NCBI GenBank assembly: GCA_002345575.1
Contig: DDVX01000007.1
Coordinates: 310,001-374,000, forward strand
Origin: Stutzerimonas stutzeri
GTDB lineage: Bacteria; Pseudomonadota; Gammaproteobacteria; Pseudomonadales; Pseudomonadaceae
DNA: 64,000 nucleotides
Reading direction: 5' to 3'
Shown here: positions 1-8,227 of the stretch, one piece after another
How the letters are laid out: every line of letters begins with the position of its first letter
How positions within the stretch are numbered: the first letter of the stretch is position 1
The notes under the pieces: generated by a model
Told to the model about the DNA's origin: nothing
The model's database searches: none
The model's input: only the letters and a program-made list of their open reading frames with translations
Made by a program: the position numbers and the translations under genes

Positions 1-102
1 AACCTCGGCCTGAAGGTGCGCAACGCCACGGTGCGCAGCAACTTCGGCAGCGATCTGGACGAAACGCGGGTGATCCTCAGCTACACCCTGGCGCTGTGGT
101 GA
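1..102 (+). CDS. OprD-family outer membrane porin, C-terminal fragment
   Basis: Only the last 33 codons are in the window; the reading frame is open from base 1 to the TGA at 100-102. The peptide has alternating hydrophobic residues typical of closing beta strands and ends in Leu-Trp, an aromatic terminus as used by the outer-membrane beta-barrel assembly machinery. It resembles the C-terminus of the complete OprD-family porin at 5329-6600, which has the same D-E-x-R/x-I pattern before its last strand. OprD proteins are substrate-specific channels. Placement next to pca genes suggests an aromatic or dicarboxylate substrate, but that is inference. It is convergent with pcaD. Confidence 0.6.
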   Translation, partial: NLGLKVRNATVRSNFGSDLDETRVILSYTLALW

Positions 103-143
103 CAGCCCGCGTCTGATTCACAAATCTCCTTGTTGGTACTTTA

Positions 144-166
144 CCGGGCCGTATGGCCCGGTTTTT
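144..166 (+). terminator. Rho-independent terminator after the porin
   Basis: A 7-bp GC-rich stem (CCGGGCC, loop GTAT, GGCCCGG) is followed directly by six T residues. It lies 41 bp after the porin stop and 23 bp before the pcaD stop on the other strand. Confidence 0.85.
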
Positions 167-189
167 TCGTTCTGGTCAAGCGAGCGCTA

Positions 190-978
190 TCAGCCACACA
201 GAAATTCCAACACGCGCCGAGTAAAGGCCTCGCCCGCTTCGACATTGGACAGATGCGCCGCCTCGAACTCGACCAGCTCAGCGCCTGTGATGCGGTCCTG
301 CATGTAGCGGCCATGTTCAGGAGTGGTGACCGCATCTTGGGTGCCGCAGATGATCAGCGTCGGCACCTTGATAGCGCCCAGCTGCTCACGGTAATCGCCA
401 TCGCGCACGGCTGCACAGTTGGCGGCGTAGCCTTGGGGTGAAGTGCTGGCGATCATCTGGGTGATGCGCTGGGTCTGCGCAGGCTGCTGCTCGGCGAATG
501 CAGGAGTAAACCAGCGGGAAATGGAGGCGTCGCGCATATCACGCATGGTCTGCTCGCCGCCCTTGAGGACGCTGTCGATACGCTCGTTCCAGCCTTCTTC
601 GTTACCGATCTTCGCGGCCGTGTTGCAGATCACCAGCCGCGTCAGGCGTTCGCCGGCGTTAATGCCCAGCCACTGGCCGATCAGCCCGCCCATGGACAGG
701 CCGCAGAAGGCGAAACGGTCGATACCCAGCGCATCCACCAGGCCGAGCACATCGCGGCCCAGCTGTTCAATGCTGTACGGCCCCGGCGTAACCGACGAAC
801 CGCCATGACCGCGCGTGTCATAGCGCAGCACACGGAAATGCTCGCTGAGCGCTAAAGCCTGGGCATCCCACATATGCAGATCGGTGCCCAACGAGTTGGA
901 GAGCACCAGCACCGGTGCATCGACCGGGCCTTCGAGACGGTAATTCAGTTCGCAGTCGTCAAGTTTTACGGTGGTCAT
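190..978 (-). CDS. pcaD: 3-oxoadipate enol-lactonase
   Basis: Cytoplasmic alpha/beta hydrolase of 262 aa, the usual family length. It hydrolyses beta-ketoadipate enol-lactone to beta-ketoadipate, where the catechol and protocatechuate branches converge. The nucleophile elbow is CGLSMGG with Ser95; the acid is probably the Asp of GTQDAVT and the base the His of AAHLSNVE near the C-terminus, completing the expected triad. Asn-Ser-Leu-Gly at about residues 28-31 fits the oxyanion region. It is the last gene of the leftward pca operon, 80 bp after pcaF. The ATG at 978 gives the canonical family N-terminus. Confidence 0.93.
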   Translation of the reverse strand: MTTVKLDDCELNYRLEGPVDAPVLVLSNSLGTDLHMWDAQALALSEHFRVLRYDTRGHGGSSVTPGPYSIEQLGRDVLGLVDALGIDRFAFCGLSMGGLIGQWLGINAGERLTRLVICNTAAKIGNEEGWNERIDSVLKGGEQTMRDMRDASISRWFTPAFAEQQPAQTQRITQMIASTSPQGYAANCAAVRDGDYREQLGAIKVPTLIICGTQDAVTTPEHGRYMQDRITGAELVEFEAAHLSNVEAGEAFTRRVLEFLCG

Positions 979-1058
979 GGAAACTCCATCGAGAAGCTAG
1001 AAATAAAAAGATGATCTGCACCCGGCGGCGACGCAGAGCGCAGCTCATCGCAAACCTG

Positions 1059-2264
1059 TCACACCCGTTCGACCACCAGCGCCAGTCCCTGGCCCACACC
1101 CACGCACATGGTCGCCAGTCCCAGCTTGCCGCCGGTTCTCTCCAGCTGGTGAATCGCGGTCAGCACCAGTCGAGCACCGCTCATGCCCAGCGGATGCCCG
1201 AGAGCGATTGCGCCGCCGTTGGGGTTCACCTTGTCGCTGTCGTCGGCCAGGCCGAGGTCGCGAGTGACGGCAAGGCCTTGGGCGGCGAAAGCTTCGTTGA
1301 GTTCGATCACGTCGAAATCATTCACGGCGATGTTCAGCCGCTCGCACAGCTTGCGTACCGCCGGCACCGGACCATAGCCCATGATGCGCGGGGCGACACC
1401 GGCACTGGCCATGCCGAGCACCTTGGCGCGCGGCTTGAGACCGTATTTCTGCACCGCTTCGGCACTAGCGAGAATCATCGCTGCAGCGCCATCGTTGACG
1501 CCCGAAGCATTGCCAGCGGTGACGGTCTTGTCCGGGCCATTGATCGGCCGGAGTTTGGCCAGCGCTTCAGCGCTGGTGTCCGCGCGGGGATGCTCATCGA
1601 ACTCGACGACGGTATCGCCCTTACGACCCTTGATCACCACTGGCACGATTTCCTCGGCGAAGAAGCCGGCAGCCTGTGCGGCGGCTGTGCGCTGCTGGCT
1701 GCGCAGGGCGAAGGCGTCCTGATCCGCACGGCTGACCTGATATTCCTCGGCCACGTTATCAGCGGTCTGTGGCATGGCATCGACGCCGTACAACTCCTTC
1801 ATCTTCGGGTTGATGAAGCGCCAGCCGATGGTGGTGTCTTCGATCTTCTGCGTGCGCCCGTAGGCCATTTCGGCCTTGCCCATCACATAGGGCGCGCGGG
1901 ACATGGACTCAACGCCACCGGCAATGGCCAGCTCCATTTCGCCGCAGGCGATGGCGCGAAAGGCGCTGCCCACTGCATCCATGCCCGATGCACAGAGGCG
2001 GTTAAGCGTCACGCCCGGCACGGTTTCCGGGATGCCTGCCAGCAGTGCGGCCATGCGCGCGACGTTGCGGTTGTCTTCGCCGGCCTGGTTGGCGCTGCCC
2101 ATGAACACTTCGTCAATGGCCGAAGGGTCAAGCTTCGGATTGCGCTCCAGCAACGCCCGCAGTGGAATGGCCGCCAGATCGTCAGCGCGCACCGTCGCCA
2201 ACCCGCCACCGAAGCGGCCGATGGGCGTACGTATGGCGTCGCAGATAAAGACTTCGCGTGTCAT
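1059..2264 (-). CDS. pcaF: beta-ketoadipyl-CoA thiolase
   Basis: 401-aa thiolase that cleaves beta-ketoadipyl-CoA to succinyl-CoA and acetyl-CoA, the final step of the pathway. The acyl-accepting Cys91 is in the motif NRLCASG, the catalytic His is in the GGAIALGHPLG stretch, and the second Cys is in the C-terminal CVGVGQG. The start ATG overlaps the catJ stop as ATGA, so the two are translationally coupled. Specificity for beta-ketoadipyl-CoA rather than acetoacetyl-CoA is inferred from the operon; a separate AtoB-type thiolase lies at 19900-21081. Confidence 0.93.
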   Translation of the reverse strand: MTREVFICDAIRTPIGRFGGGLATVRADDLAAIPLRALLERNPKLDPSAIDEVFMGSANQAGEDNRNVARMAALLAGIPETVPGVTLNRLCASGMDAVGSAFRAIACGEMELAIAGGVESMSRAPYVMGKAEMAYGRTQKIEDTTIGWRFINPKMKELYGVDAMPQTADNVAEEYQVSRADQDAFALRSQQRTAAAQAAGFFAEEIVPVVIKGRKGDTVVEFDEHPRADTSAEALAKLRPINGPDKTVTAGNASGVNDGAAAMILASAEAVQKYGLKPRAKVLGMASAGVAPRIMGYGPVPAVRKLCERLNIAVNDFDVIELNEAFAAQGLAVTRDLGLADDSDKVNPNGGAIALGHPLGMSGARLVLTAIHQLERTGGKLGLATMCVGVGQGLALVVERV

Positions 2265-3040
2265 TCGTCACCTCCTGCCTGGCCATGGGCCGCCGCCGTG
2301 CGGGCCTCTAGCGCACGCAGCGCTTCAAGCTCCTCGACACGTGGCGCTTCGGTGATGAGAACCTTCTCAGCGAAACGGATTTCCCAGCCGGTATTCTCGA
2401 TCACCTGCTCGCGGGTCACGTCCGGGTGCAACGAGGTCACCACAAATTCGTTGGTGCCCTCTTCCGGCTCCATAATGCACAGGTCGGTAATGATGCCGAC
2501 CGGGCCATTGCCGTGCAGCCCGAGCTGCTTGCGATGCTCGCCGCCTTCCCCGAAACCTACCGAGGTAATGAACGCCAGCTTGTCGACGAAGGTACGGTGC
2601 GACTGCTTGAGGATGATCAGCACCTGCTTGGCCGAACCGGCAATTTCCGGCGCCCCGCCCGCTCCAGGCAAACGAACCTTCGGCTGGTGATAGTCGCCGA
2701 TGACGGTGGTGTTGATATTGCCGTACTTGTCCACCTGCGCGGCGCCGAGGAAGCCGACGTCAATCCGCCCACCCTGCAGCCAGTAGCGGAAGATCTCTCC
2801 GGTGGGCACTACCGTGTCCGCGGTTTCAGCCAGCTCGCCGTCGCCAATGGAAAGCGGCAGTACCGAGGGCTTGGCACCAATCGGACCAGATTCGTAGATC
2901 AGCACCACTTCCGGCGCATGAGTCAGGCGCGCCAGGTTGGCCGCCTTGGATGGCAGGCCGATGCCGACAAAGCAAACACTGCCATTGCCCAGGCGACGCG
3001 AGGCGGCAACGGTCATCATTTCATTGGTCGAGTAAGTCAT
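2261..3040 (-). CDS. catJ: 3-oxoadipate CoA-transferase subunit B (CatJ type)
   Basis: 259-aa beta subunit of the CoA-transferase that moves CoA from succinyl-CoA to beta-ketoadipate. It belongs to the glutaconate-CoA-transferase-like CatI/CatJ class, not the shorter PcaI/PcaJ class: length and the motif IYESGPIGAKP (probable catalytic Glu) match CatJ. The ATG at 3040 overlaps the catI stop by one base (TGATG). An in-frame GTG one codon upstream is possible but has no advantage. It overlaps pcaF by 4 bp. Confidence 0.9.
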   Translation of the reverse strand: MTYSTNEMMTVAASRRLGNGSVCFVGIGLPSKAANLARLTHAPEVVLIYESGPIGAKPSVLPLSIGDGELAETADTVVPTGEIFRYWLQGGRIDVGFLGAAQVDKYGNINTTVIGDYHQPKVRLPGAGGAPEIAGSAKQVLIILKQSHRTFVDKLAFITSVGFGEGGEHRKQLGLHGNGPVGIITDLCIMEPEEGTNEFVVTSLHPDVTREQVIENTGWEIRFAEKVLITEAPRVEELEALRALEARTAAAHGQAGGDE

Positions 3041-3897
3041 CACTGGGCCTCCTGCTGCGCGGCCAGCTTGGCCTGGAATGCACTGAAATCGGCGGTACCG
3101 CGGATGAATTCATCGATCCAGGCGGTGAAGGTTTCACGGCTGCGGGCAATCGGGTCCCACGCCTGATAGAAGCGATTGTCGCGCTCGTAGTAGCCATGAG
3201 CGTAGGACGGATGCGCGCCGCCCGGTACCACGCAGACGGCCGTCAGTGCCCAGGTTGGCAGGACGCAGGAATTCATCGGCGCCTGCAGATCGTCGACGAT
3301 TTCCTCGACAGTAACGATGCAGCGTTTGGCTGCCAAAGCGGCTTCCTTCTGTACGCCAAGAATCCCCGAGATCAACACATTGCCCTTGCGATCGGCCTTC
3401 TGTGCATGGATTACGGTGACGTCTGGACGCACGCTTGGAACGGCCGCCAGGGTCTCTCCGGTGAACGGGCAGTCGATGAACTTGATCATCGGGTTGACCT
3501 TTGGCAGGTCGGAACCGAGATAGGCGCGCAGTACCGCAAACGGCAAACCCGAGGCGCCGGCGACGTAGGCGTTGGCCAAGTCGGCGTGGCTGTGTTCTTC
3601 AATTTCAAGCGGCTGCGGCCACTGCTTTTCCACCGCATCACGCAGGCGATGCAGCGAGCCGACGCCGGGGTTTCCGCCCCAGGAAAAGATCAGCTTCTTT
3701 GCGCAACCTGCGCCGATCAGCAGGTCGTAGACCAGATCGGGGGTCATCCGCACCAGGGTCAGCTCTTTCTTGTCCTGACGAATGATTTCGTGGGCGGCAG
3801 CGGTGGGAATCAGATGGGTGAAGCCTTCAAGGGCGACGGTATCGCCGTTCCTGACGAAGCGATTGATTGCTTCGCGGAGAGAAAGAATCTCGGCCAT
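3040..3897 (-). CDS. catI: 3-oxoadipate CoA-transferase subunit A (CatI type)
   Basis: 285-aa alpha subunit, CatI class. The N-terminus MAEILSLREAINRFVRNGDT and the glycine-rich FSWGGNPGVGS region are typical of glutaconate-CoA-transferase-like alpha subunits. It forms the enzyme with CatJ and is the first gene of the catI-catJ-pcaF-pcaD operon. The 5' side carries two PcaR-type boxes (3978-4011), so induction by beta-ketoadipate through PcaR is expected. Together with the dhcAB pair at 18475-19866, the window holds two unrelated classes of 3-ketoacid CoA-transferase. Confidence 0.9.
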   Translation of the reverse strand: MAEILSLREAINRFVRNGDTVALEGFTHLIPTAAAHEIIRQDKKELTLVRMTPDLVYDLLIGAGCAKKLIFSWGGNPGVGSLHRLRDAVEKQWPQPLEIEEHSHADLANAYVAGASGLPFAVLRAYLGSDLPKVNPMIKFIDCPFTGETLAAVPSVRPDVTVIHAQKADRKGNVLISGILGVQKEAALAAKRCIVTVEEIVDDLQAPMNSCVLPTWALTAVCVVPGGAHPSYAHGYYERDNRFYQAWDPIARSRETFTAWIDEFIRGTADFSAFQAKLAAQQEAQ

Positions 3898-3977
3898 GGG
3901 TCATGTCTCTTGTGGTCGTGGGTGCACCTGCTATAGGCGCTTGCGATCCACACTACCTATCGCCCCGCATCAGAACA

Positions 3978-4011
3978 ATCCGATAATCGATTAACTGTTC
4001 GGTAATCGAAC
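3978..4011 (-). promoter_or_regulatory. Two PcaR-type operator boxes upstream of catI
   Basis: The box GTTCGGTAATCGAAC (3997-4011) has perfect GTTCG/CGAAC arms and closely matches the known P. putida PcaR site GTTCGATAATCGCAC. A second, weaker copy ATCCGATAATCGATT lies at 3978-3992. Both sit 80-115 bp before the catI start. Sites are seen directly; PcaR binding is inferred from the family and from the same boxes in front of pcaR. Confidence 0.7.
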
Positions 4012-4041
4012 ATATTGATAGATTGAATCATGCCTGCGCAT

Positions 4042-4211
4042 GGTTGGATTAAGCCAATCAACCCACAAAGCGGGGCTTCGGGCAGGTCGCTTTATCGAAC
4101 CGTCGGGGCGGGATGACGCTCCGCATCGTCGGATTACGCCTTCGGCTAATCCAACCTACAAAAAACGGGGCCGTGAAAACGTAGGATGGAATCGCCGAAG
4201 GCGCTTCCGTC
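4042..4211. repeat. Cluster of three hairpin repeats in the catI-pcaR gap
   Basis: The 338-bp gap between catI and pcaR holds, besides the PcaR boxes, three imperfect palindromes: 4042-4063 (GGTTGGATT...AATCAACC), 4131-4152 (GGATTA...TAATCC around CGCCTTCGGC) and 4181-4211 (GGATGGAATCGCC...). All share a core resembling TTGGATTA-GCC-GAAGGC. They look like dispersed intergenic hairpin elements of the stutzeri group. No ORF with coding character is present. Confidence 0.6.
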
Positions 4212-4235
4212 ATTTACTGCACGTCCGTTGAATCC

Positions 4236-5078
4236 TCAATGAAACAACCGAGTACTCAGTTCCTGGCTTGCCTCCAGCAGCACAGGCAGGAAGCGGGTTT
4301 CCAGTTCCTGGCGGGTTACGCGGCTGATATGAGTGCCGACGTTGAGTGCCGCCAGGACCTGGCCAGCGGAGTCTTTCAAGGGCACGGCCAGTGAGCGCAG
4401 CCCAACTTCCAGCTCCTGATCGATGATCACCCAGCCCTGTTGGCGGATCTCGGCAATCGAGGCACGAATGGCTTCCGGCGTGTGCAGTGTGCGGGTCGTC
4501 TTGACCTGCAGATTGGCGTGTTCAAGGTATTCGTCCAGCGCTGCATCATCCAGCGCTGCCAGGAGAATGCGGCCCATGGAGGTGCAATACGCCGGTAGCC
4601 GGCTACCGACGCTGAGGTCGACGGATATCAGCCGCTGCGGCGTGGCCGAGCGTGCGACATAGAGCACTTCGTCGCCTTCCAGCGTCGCCATGGAGCAGGC
4701 TTCGTGGAGCTGATTGCTGAGCTGGTCGAGAATCGGCTGCGCAGTCACTGCCAGCGGCGTCGAGGACAAATAGGCGTGGCCGAGGGTCAGCACCTTGGGC
4801 AACAGTGAATAGGTCCGCCCATCCGTGGTGGCGTAGCCGAGCTTGATCAGCGTGTACAGGCAGCGCCGCACCGCGGCACGGGGAATCTCGGTGCGGTGGC
4901 TGATCTGGGCAATGGTCAGATGGCGTTTTCGCTCCTGAAAGGCATGAATCACCGCCAACCCGCGTGCCAGCGAACTCATGAAATTCGGATCACCGGTAAA
5001 CGCTTCGATACGCTTGGCCGGCGAGGCGATGATGGCTGGCACCATCGGCGCAACACCTGAACGGATTTCGTCAGTCAT
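4236..5078 (-). CDS. pcaR: IclR-family regulator of beta-ketoadipate genes
   Basis: 280-aa IclR-family protein: an N-terminal winged helix-turn-helix (about residues 28-95, with LTIAQISHRTEIPRAAVRR as recognition region) and a C-terminal effector domain (about 110-275, ending in the LNVGTHISR... segment). PcaR proteins respond to beta-ketoadipate and activate pca genes. The gene lies between the BenF-like porin and catI, same strand. A PcaR-type box pair overlaps its own promoter (5105-5139), which suggests autoregulation. Confidence 0.88.
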   Translation of the reverse strand: MTDEIRSGVAPMVPAIIASPAKRIEAFTGDPNFMSSLARGLAVIHAFQERKRHLTIAQISHRTEIPRAAVRRCLYTLIKLGYATTDGRTYSLLPKVLTLGHAYLSSTPLAVTAQPILDQLSNQLHEACSMATLEGDEVLYVARSATPQRLISVDLSVGSRLPAYCTSMGRILLAALDDAALDEYLEHANLQVKTTRTLHTPEAIRASIAEIRQQGWVIIDQELEVGLRSLAVPLKDSAGQVLAALNVGTHISRVTRQELETRFLPVLLEASQELSTRLFH

Positions 5079-5104
5079 GGCGGACTACCTTGTCAGTGAG
5101 TAGT

Positions 5105-5139
5105 GCGCGATTATCGAACAACAAACCGATAATCGCAAA
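5105..5139 (-). promoter_or_regulatory. Two PcaR-type boxes upstream of pcaR
   Basis: On the minus strand 5105-5119 reads GTTCGATAATCGCGC, one base from the published P. putida PcaR site GTTCGATAATCGCAC. A second copy, ACCGATAATCGCAAA on the plus strand, lies at 5125-5139 in opposite orientation. The pair is 27-60 bp upstream of the pcaR start, in promoter position. Confidence 0.7.
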
Positions 5140-5328
5140 AACCTTCTGCTCGTCGTGCTGCTAGCCCGCACAACCTGAAGGGTCGAATTCATCGTCCGAG
5201 GCACGCAAAGGCCAACCAGTTTGCCCTTGCCCTACCGCGAGCCGGTTTCGTCATCGCATCACTCTATATCCGCTGCGCCGAACACACTGTCTGACCCGCA
5301 ACCAGCGGCTGCGGGGAAGCGTAGGTCG

Positions 5329-6600
5329 TTACAGCAGCTGCCAGGTGTAATTGAAGATCAGGCGGTTCTCGTCGATGTCGCTGCGGTAGTTGGAACGCGC
5401 GACGACGTTGCGCACGCGCACGTTGAGGTTCTTCAGCAGGCCGCTCTGGAAGGTGTAACCCACGTCCAGATCGCGCTCCCACTCCTTACCCTCGAAGCCC
5501 CTGCCGGTGTCCACGTTGTCGCCGGTGATGTAGCGCACCGTGGTCGCCAGACCGGGCACGCCCAGCGCAGCGAAGTCGTAGTCATGGCGAACCTGCCAGG
5601 AGCGCTCATCGGCTCCGGCGAACTCATAGGTGGGCACTTCGTTGCCCAGCGGCGTGATGTTGTTGAACACGCGCGGAAAGGCGTCATCGCCGAAGATGGC
5701 CTGATAGCCGACCATAAAGGTGTGCCCGCCATACTTGGCCGAAAGCTGGGAGAACGCCGCCTGGTTGTCGATATTGCCCAACAGTTGGTCGCCGTCTTCC
5801 TTGGAGTCATAGAAGCCGATGTTGGCGCCCAGTAGCCAGTCACCCACCGGCTCGCTGTGCTTGAGACTGTAGAAGCGCTGGTTGTAGATGTCTTCCAGCT
5901 GCGCGTACCAGACGCCCACCGAGGTGCGCTTGTCGTTGAAGGCATAATCGGCACCGGCGTAATTGAAGCGATCGCTAGCCGCATCGCCGCCCAACTGTGG
6001 CGTGTGGCCGAGTTTTGCGCGCATCTTGTCGTCACCCGCCGCATTCAGCAGGCTGCCGGAACGGAACTGACCACCTTGCAGCGTCAGGCCGTCGATCTCG
6101 CGGGAAACGATGCTGGCGCCCTGGTAGGTCGGCGGCAACAGGCGGATGTCGCTGAAGGTGAGCACAGGCAGGTTAGGCGTTTGCTCCCCAATCTTCAGCT
6201 CGGTCTGCGACAGCCGCACCTTGAGCGCCGCGCCGAGACGGCTGTAGTTATCCACGGCCTTGCCATCGCTGTCGGTCGGCAGCAATCCGGTATTGACCCG
6301 GCCACCACCGCTGTCGAGCTTGATGCCCAGCTGCCCGAGCAGATCGACACCAAAACCGACCGTGCCCTGGGTGTAGCCGGAGTTCACCTTGAGGATGAAA
6401 CCCTGCGCCCACTCTTCGGACTTGGACTGTTGGCTGGGGCCGACGATATCGGAGAAATCCCGACTGAAATAATAGTTGCGCGCCTGGAGGGTTGCCGTGG
6501 TGTCCTCGATAAAACCACCCTCGGCAGCGAAGGCAGACGGCAACATGCAGGAGGCTCCGACAGCCAGGGCCAGCGGGGAGATTTTCAGCATTTTGGTCAT
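5329..6600 (-). CDS. benF: OprD-family outer membrane porin, BenF-like
   Basis: 423-aa OprD-family 18-stranded porin. Signal peptide residues 1-25 (MTKMLKISPLALAVGA then a Ser-Ala-Phe-Ala cleavage site), mature start AEGGFIEDTTATLQARNYYFSRD as in OprD proteins, and terminal strand NYTWQLL. The ATG at 6600 was chosen over an upstream start because it begins the signal peptide and follows a GAGAAAAG ribosome site. It directly follows benE, the position of benF in P. putida, so a benzoate channel is the likely role. The assignment within the OprD family rests on context. Confidence 0.8.
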   Translation of the reverse strand: MTKMLKISPLALAVGASCMLPSAFAAEGGFIEDTTATLQARNYYFSRDFSDIVGPSQQSKSEEWAQGFILKVNSGYTQGTVGFGVDLLGQLGIKLDSGGGRVNTGLLPTDSDGKAVDNYSRLGAALKVRLSQTELKIGEQTPNLPVLTFSDIRLLPPTYQGASIVSREIDGLTLQGGQFRSGSLLNAAGDDKMRAKLGHTPQLGGDAASDRFNYAGADYAFNDKRTSVGVWYAQLEDIYNQRFYSLKHSEPVGDWLLGANIGFYDSKEDGDQLLGNIDNQAAFSQLSAKYGGHTFMVGYQAIFGDDAFPRVFNNITPLGNEVPTYEFAGADERSWQVRHDYDFAALGVPGLATTVRYITGDNVDTGRGFEGKEWERDLDVGYTFQSGLLKNLNVRVRNVVARSNYRSDIDENRLIFNYTWQLL

Positions 6601-6722
6601 GTCTTTTCTCGTTGTTGTTGTTTTTTGGGTACAGGCCACCGCGCTCCGCGCACAGCTGCGCAAACGGATGGCACGTTCGGTTTGCTCTTGCGTTGCTTTT
6701 TTAGGGTGAAGCTGTGCAGGTT

Positions 6723-7948
6723 TCAGCTCGCCGGCTGTTCCCTTTCGGTAACGGCGGGCGGATGAGCCGAAATACTTGGCCGGGGTTTCTTCAGCCCCAG
6801 TAGAAAATGGGCAGCAAGGCCAAAGATCAGTCCCCAGAAAGCGGCAGACAATCCCAGCAGCGACATGCCCGAAGCGGTGACTAGAAAGGTGATCAGCGCA
6901 GCTTCACGATCCTTCGGGACCGCCATCGCCGAACTCAGTGCGCCGCCAATCGCCGCCAGCAGCGCAAGGCCTGCCAGGGCGGCGATCAGCGCGGCAGGAA
7001 AGGCGGTGAAGATCGACACCAGGGTCGCGCCGAAAATGCCCAGCAACAGATAGGACACCCCGCCCGAAACGCCCGCGACATAGCGCTTACCGGGATTTTC
7101 ATGAGACTCCTTGCCAGTACAGATGGCGGCGGTAATGGCGGCCAGGTTCAGCCCGTGACAGCCGAACGGGGCCAGCAGCAGCGAGCCCAAGGCGCTGCTG
7201 CTGATCAGCGGGCTGGCCGGTGTCTGGTAGCCATCGTTGCGCAGCACCACCATGCCCGGCACGAACTGCCCGGTCAGCGACACCATGACCAGTGGCAAGG
7301 CGATGCTGAGCATCACCTGCCAGCTGAATTCCGGCGTGATCCAGACCGGCGTGGCCAGCCCGATCACCAGCGCTCCGCTGTTCAGTTCTCCGCTGGCGAG
7401 CGTCATCAGCACGCCACCACCAGCACGGCGAGCACTGCATAACGGGGCAATACCCGCTTGAAGATGAGGTAGGTGATGAACATCGCAAGCACCAGCCAGG
7501 GCTGATCCTTGACCGAAACAAACAGGCCGATGCCGAAGGAAAACAGGATGCCGGCCAGCATCGCCGCGGAAATCGCAGCAGGCAGTTTGCCGATGATGCG
7601 ATCGAAGGCCCCCGACAGGCCGACCAGCAGGATGATCGCATTGGCCACCAGATAGGCGCCGACGGCCTGATTAAGGGTGATACCGGGCAATAGCGTGACC
7701 AGAAGCGCCGAGCCAGGAGCGGACCAGGCGATGACGATGGGCACCCGATAGCGAAGGCTCAGAAGGATTCCGAGCACGCCGCTTCCGATGGAAATGGTCC
7801 AGATCCACGACGACAGAGCGTCACGAGGCATATCGGCTGCCTTGGCCGCCTGGAAGATGATCACCAGCGGTCCGGCGTAGGAAATCACCGTCGCGATAAA
7901 ACCGGCGACAACAGCAGAGACCGAACAATCCTTCAGTAGCGCTTTCAT
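6723..7948 (-). pseudogene. benE: benE benzoate/H+ symporter, split by a one-base frameshift
   Basis: Two adjacent frames together form one BenE-family membrane protein of about 408 residues. The N-terminal part (ATG 7948, preceded by GAGG; alternative ATG 7969) ends at a TGA at 7406-7408 in PRYAVLAVLVVAC; the C-terminal part continues at VLMTLASGELNSG from about 7412. Inserting one G (GTGGTGGGCGTG) would restore the frame. Both halves keep family-like sequence and membrane segments right up to the break, so the lesion is recent or a sequencing error. BenE imports benzoate into the cytoplasm. MFS transporter BenK at 10694-12037 may compensate. Confidence 0.8.
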
Positions 7949-8095
7949 AGTGCCTCGCAAGTCAGGCATGGCTATCCGTGGCTGTGCCCGGATTGCTCTT
8001 GTTGTAGGTAACGTAAGATCGGTTATGCAGCGGACCGCATTGCCTTTGGTGTCGCGTACGCTCGGGACTGACTACACCCGGCGCGTTTGAAACTT

Positions 8096-8178
8096 GCGTA
8101 GGGTTGATGACGCTCTTTTCATCCACCGGCTTTCGTGAAAAGTCTGTGTGGATGGGTGAAACGTCATCCACCCTACGC
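8096..8178. repeat. Long inverted repeat between benE and catA
   Basis: Arms GCGTAGGGTTGATGACG (8096-8112) and its complement at 8162-8178 pair over 17 bp with one mismatch, and the interior contains a second CTTTTCA...TGAAAAG stem. The GTAGGGTGGATGACG core resembles the dispersed hairpin elements of stutzeri-group genomes. It lies 50 bp after the catA stop on the minus strand. It could act as a transcript end or stabiliser; no T tract follows it. Confidence 0.6.
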
Positions 8179-8227
8179 AGATTCAGCTAAGCACCGGGTA
8201 TACAGCAGGTGCGTAGCTATCTTCCGG

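Noticed and set aside
915..2690. Plus-strand ORF of 591 codons opposite pcaF and catJ
   Set aside because: Spans several real genes on the other strand, with His/Arg-rich composition typical of antisense reading.
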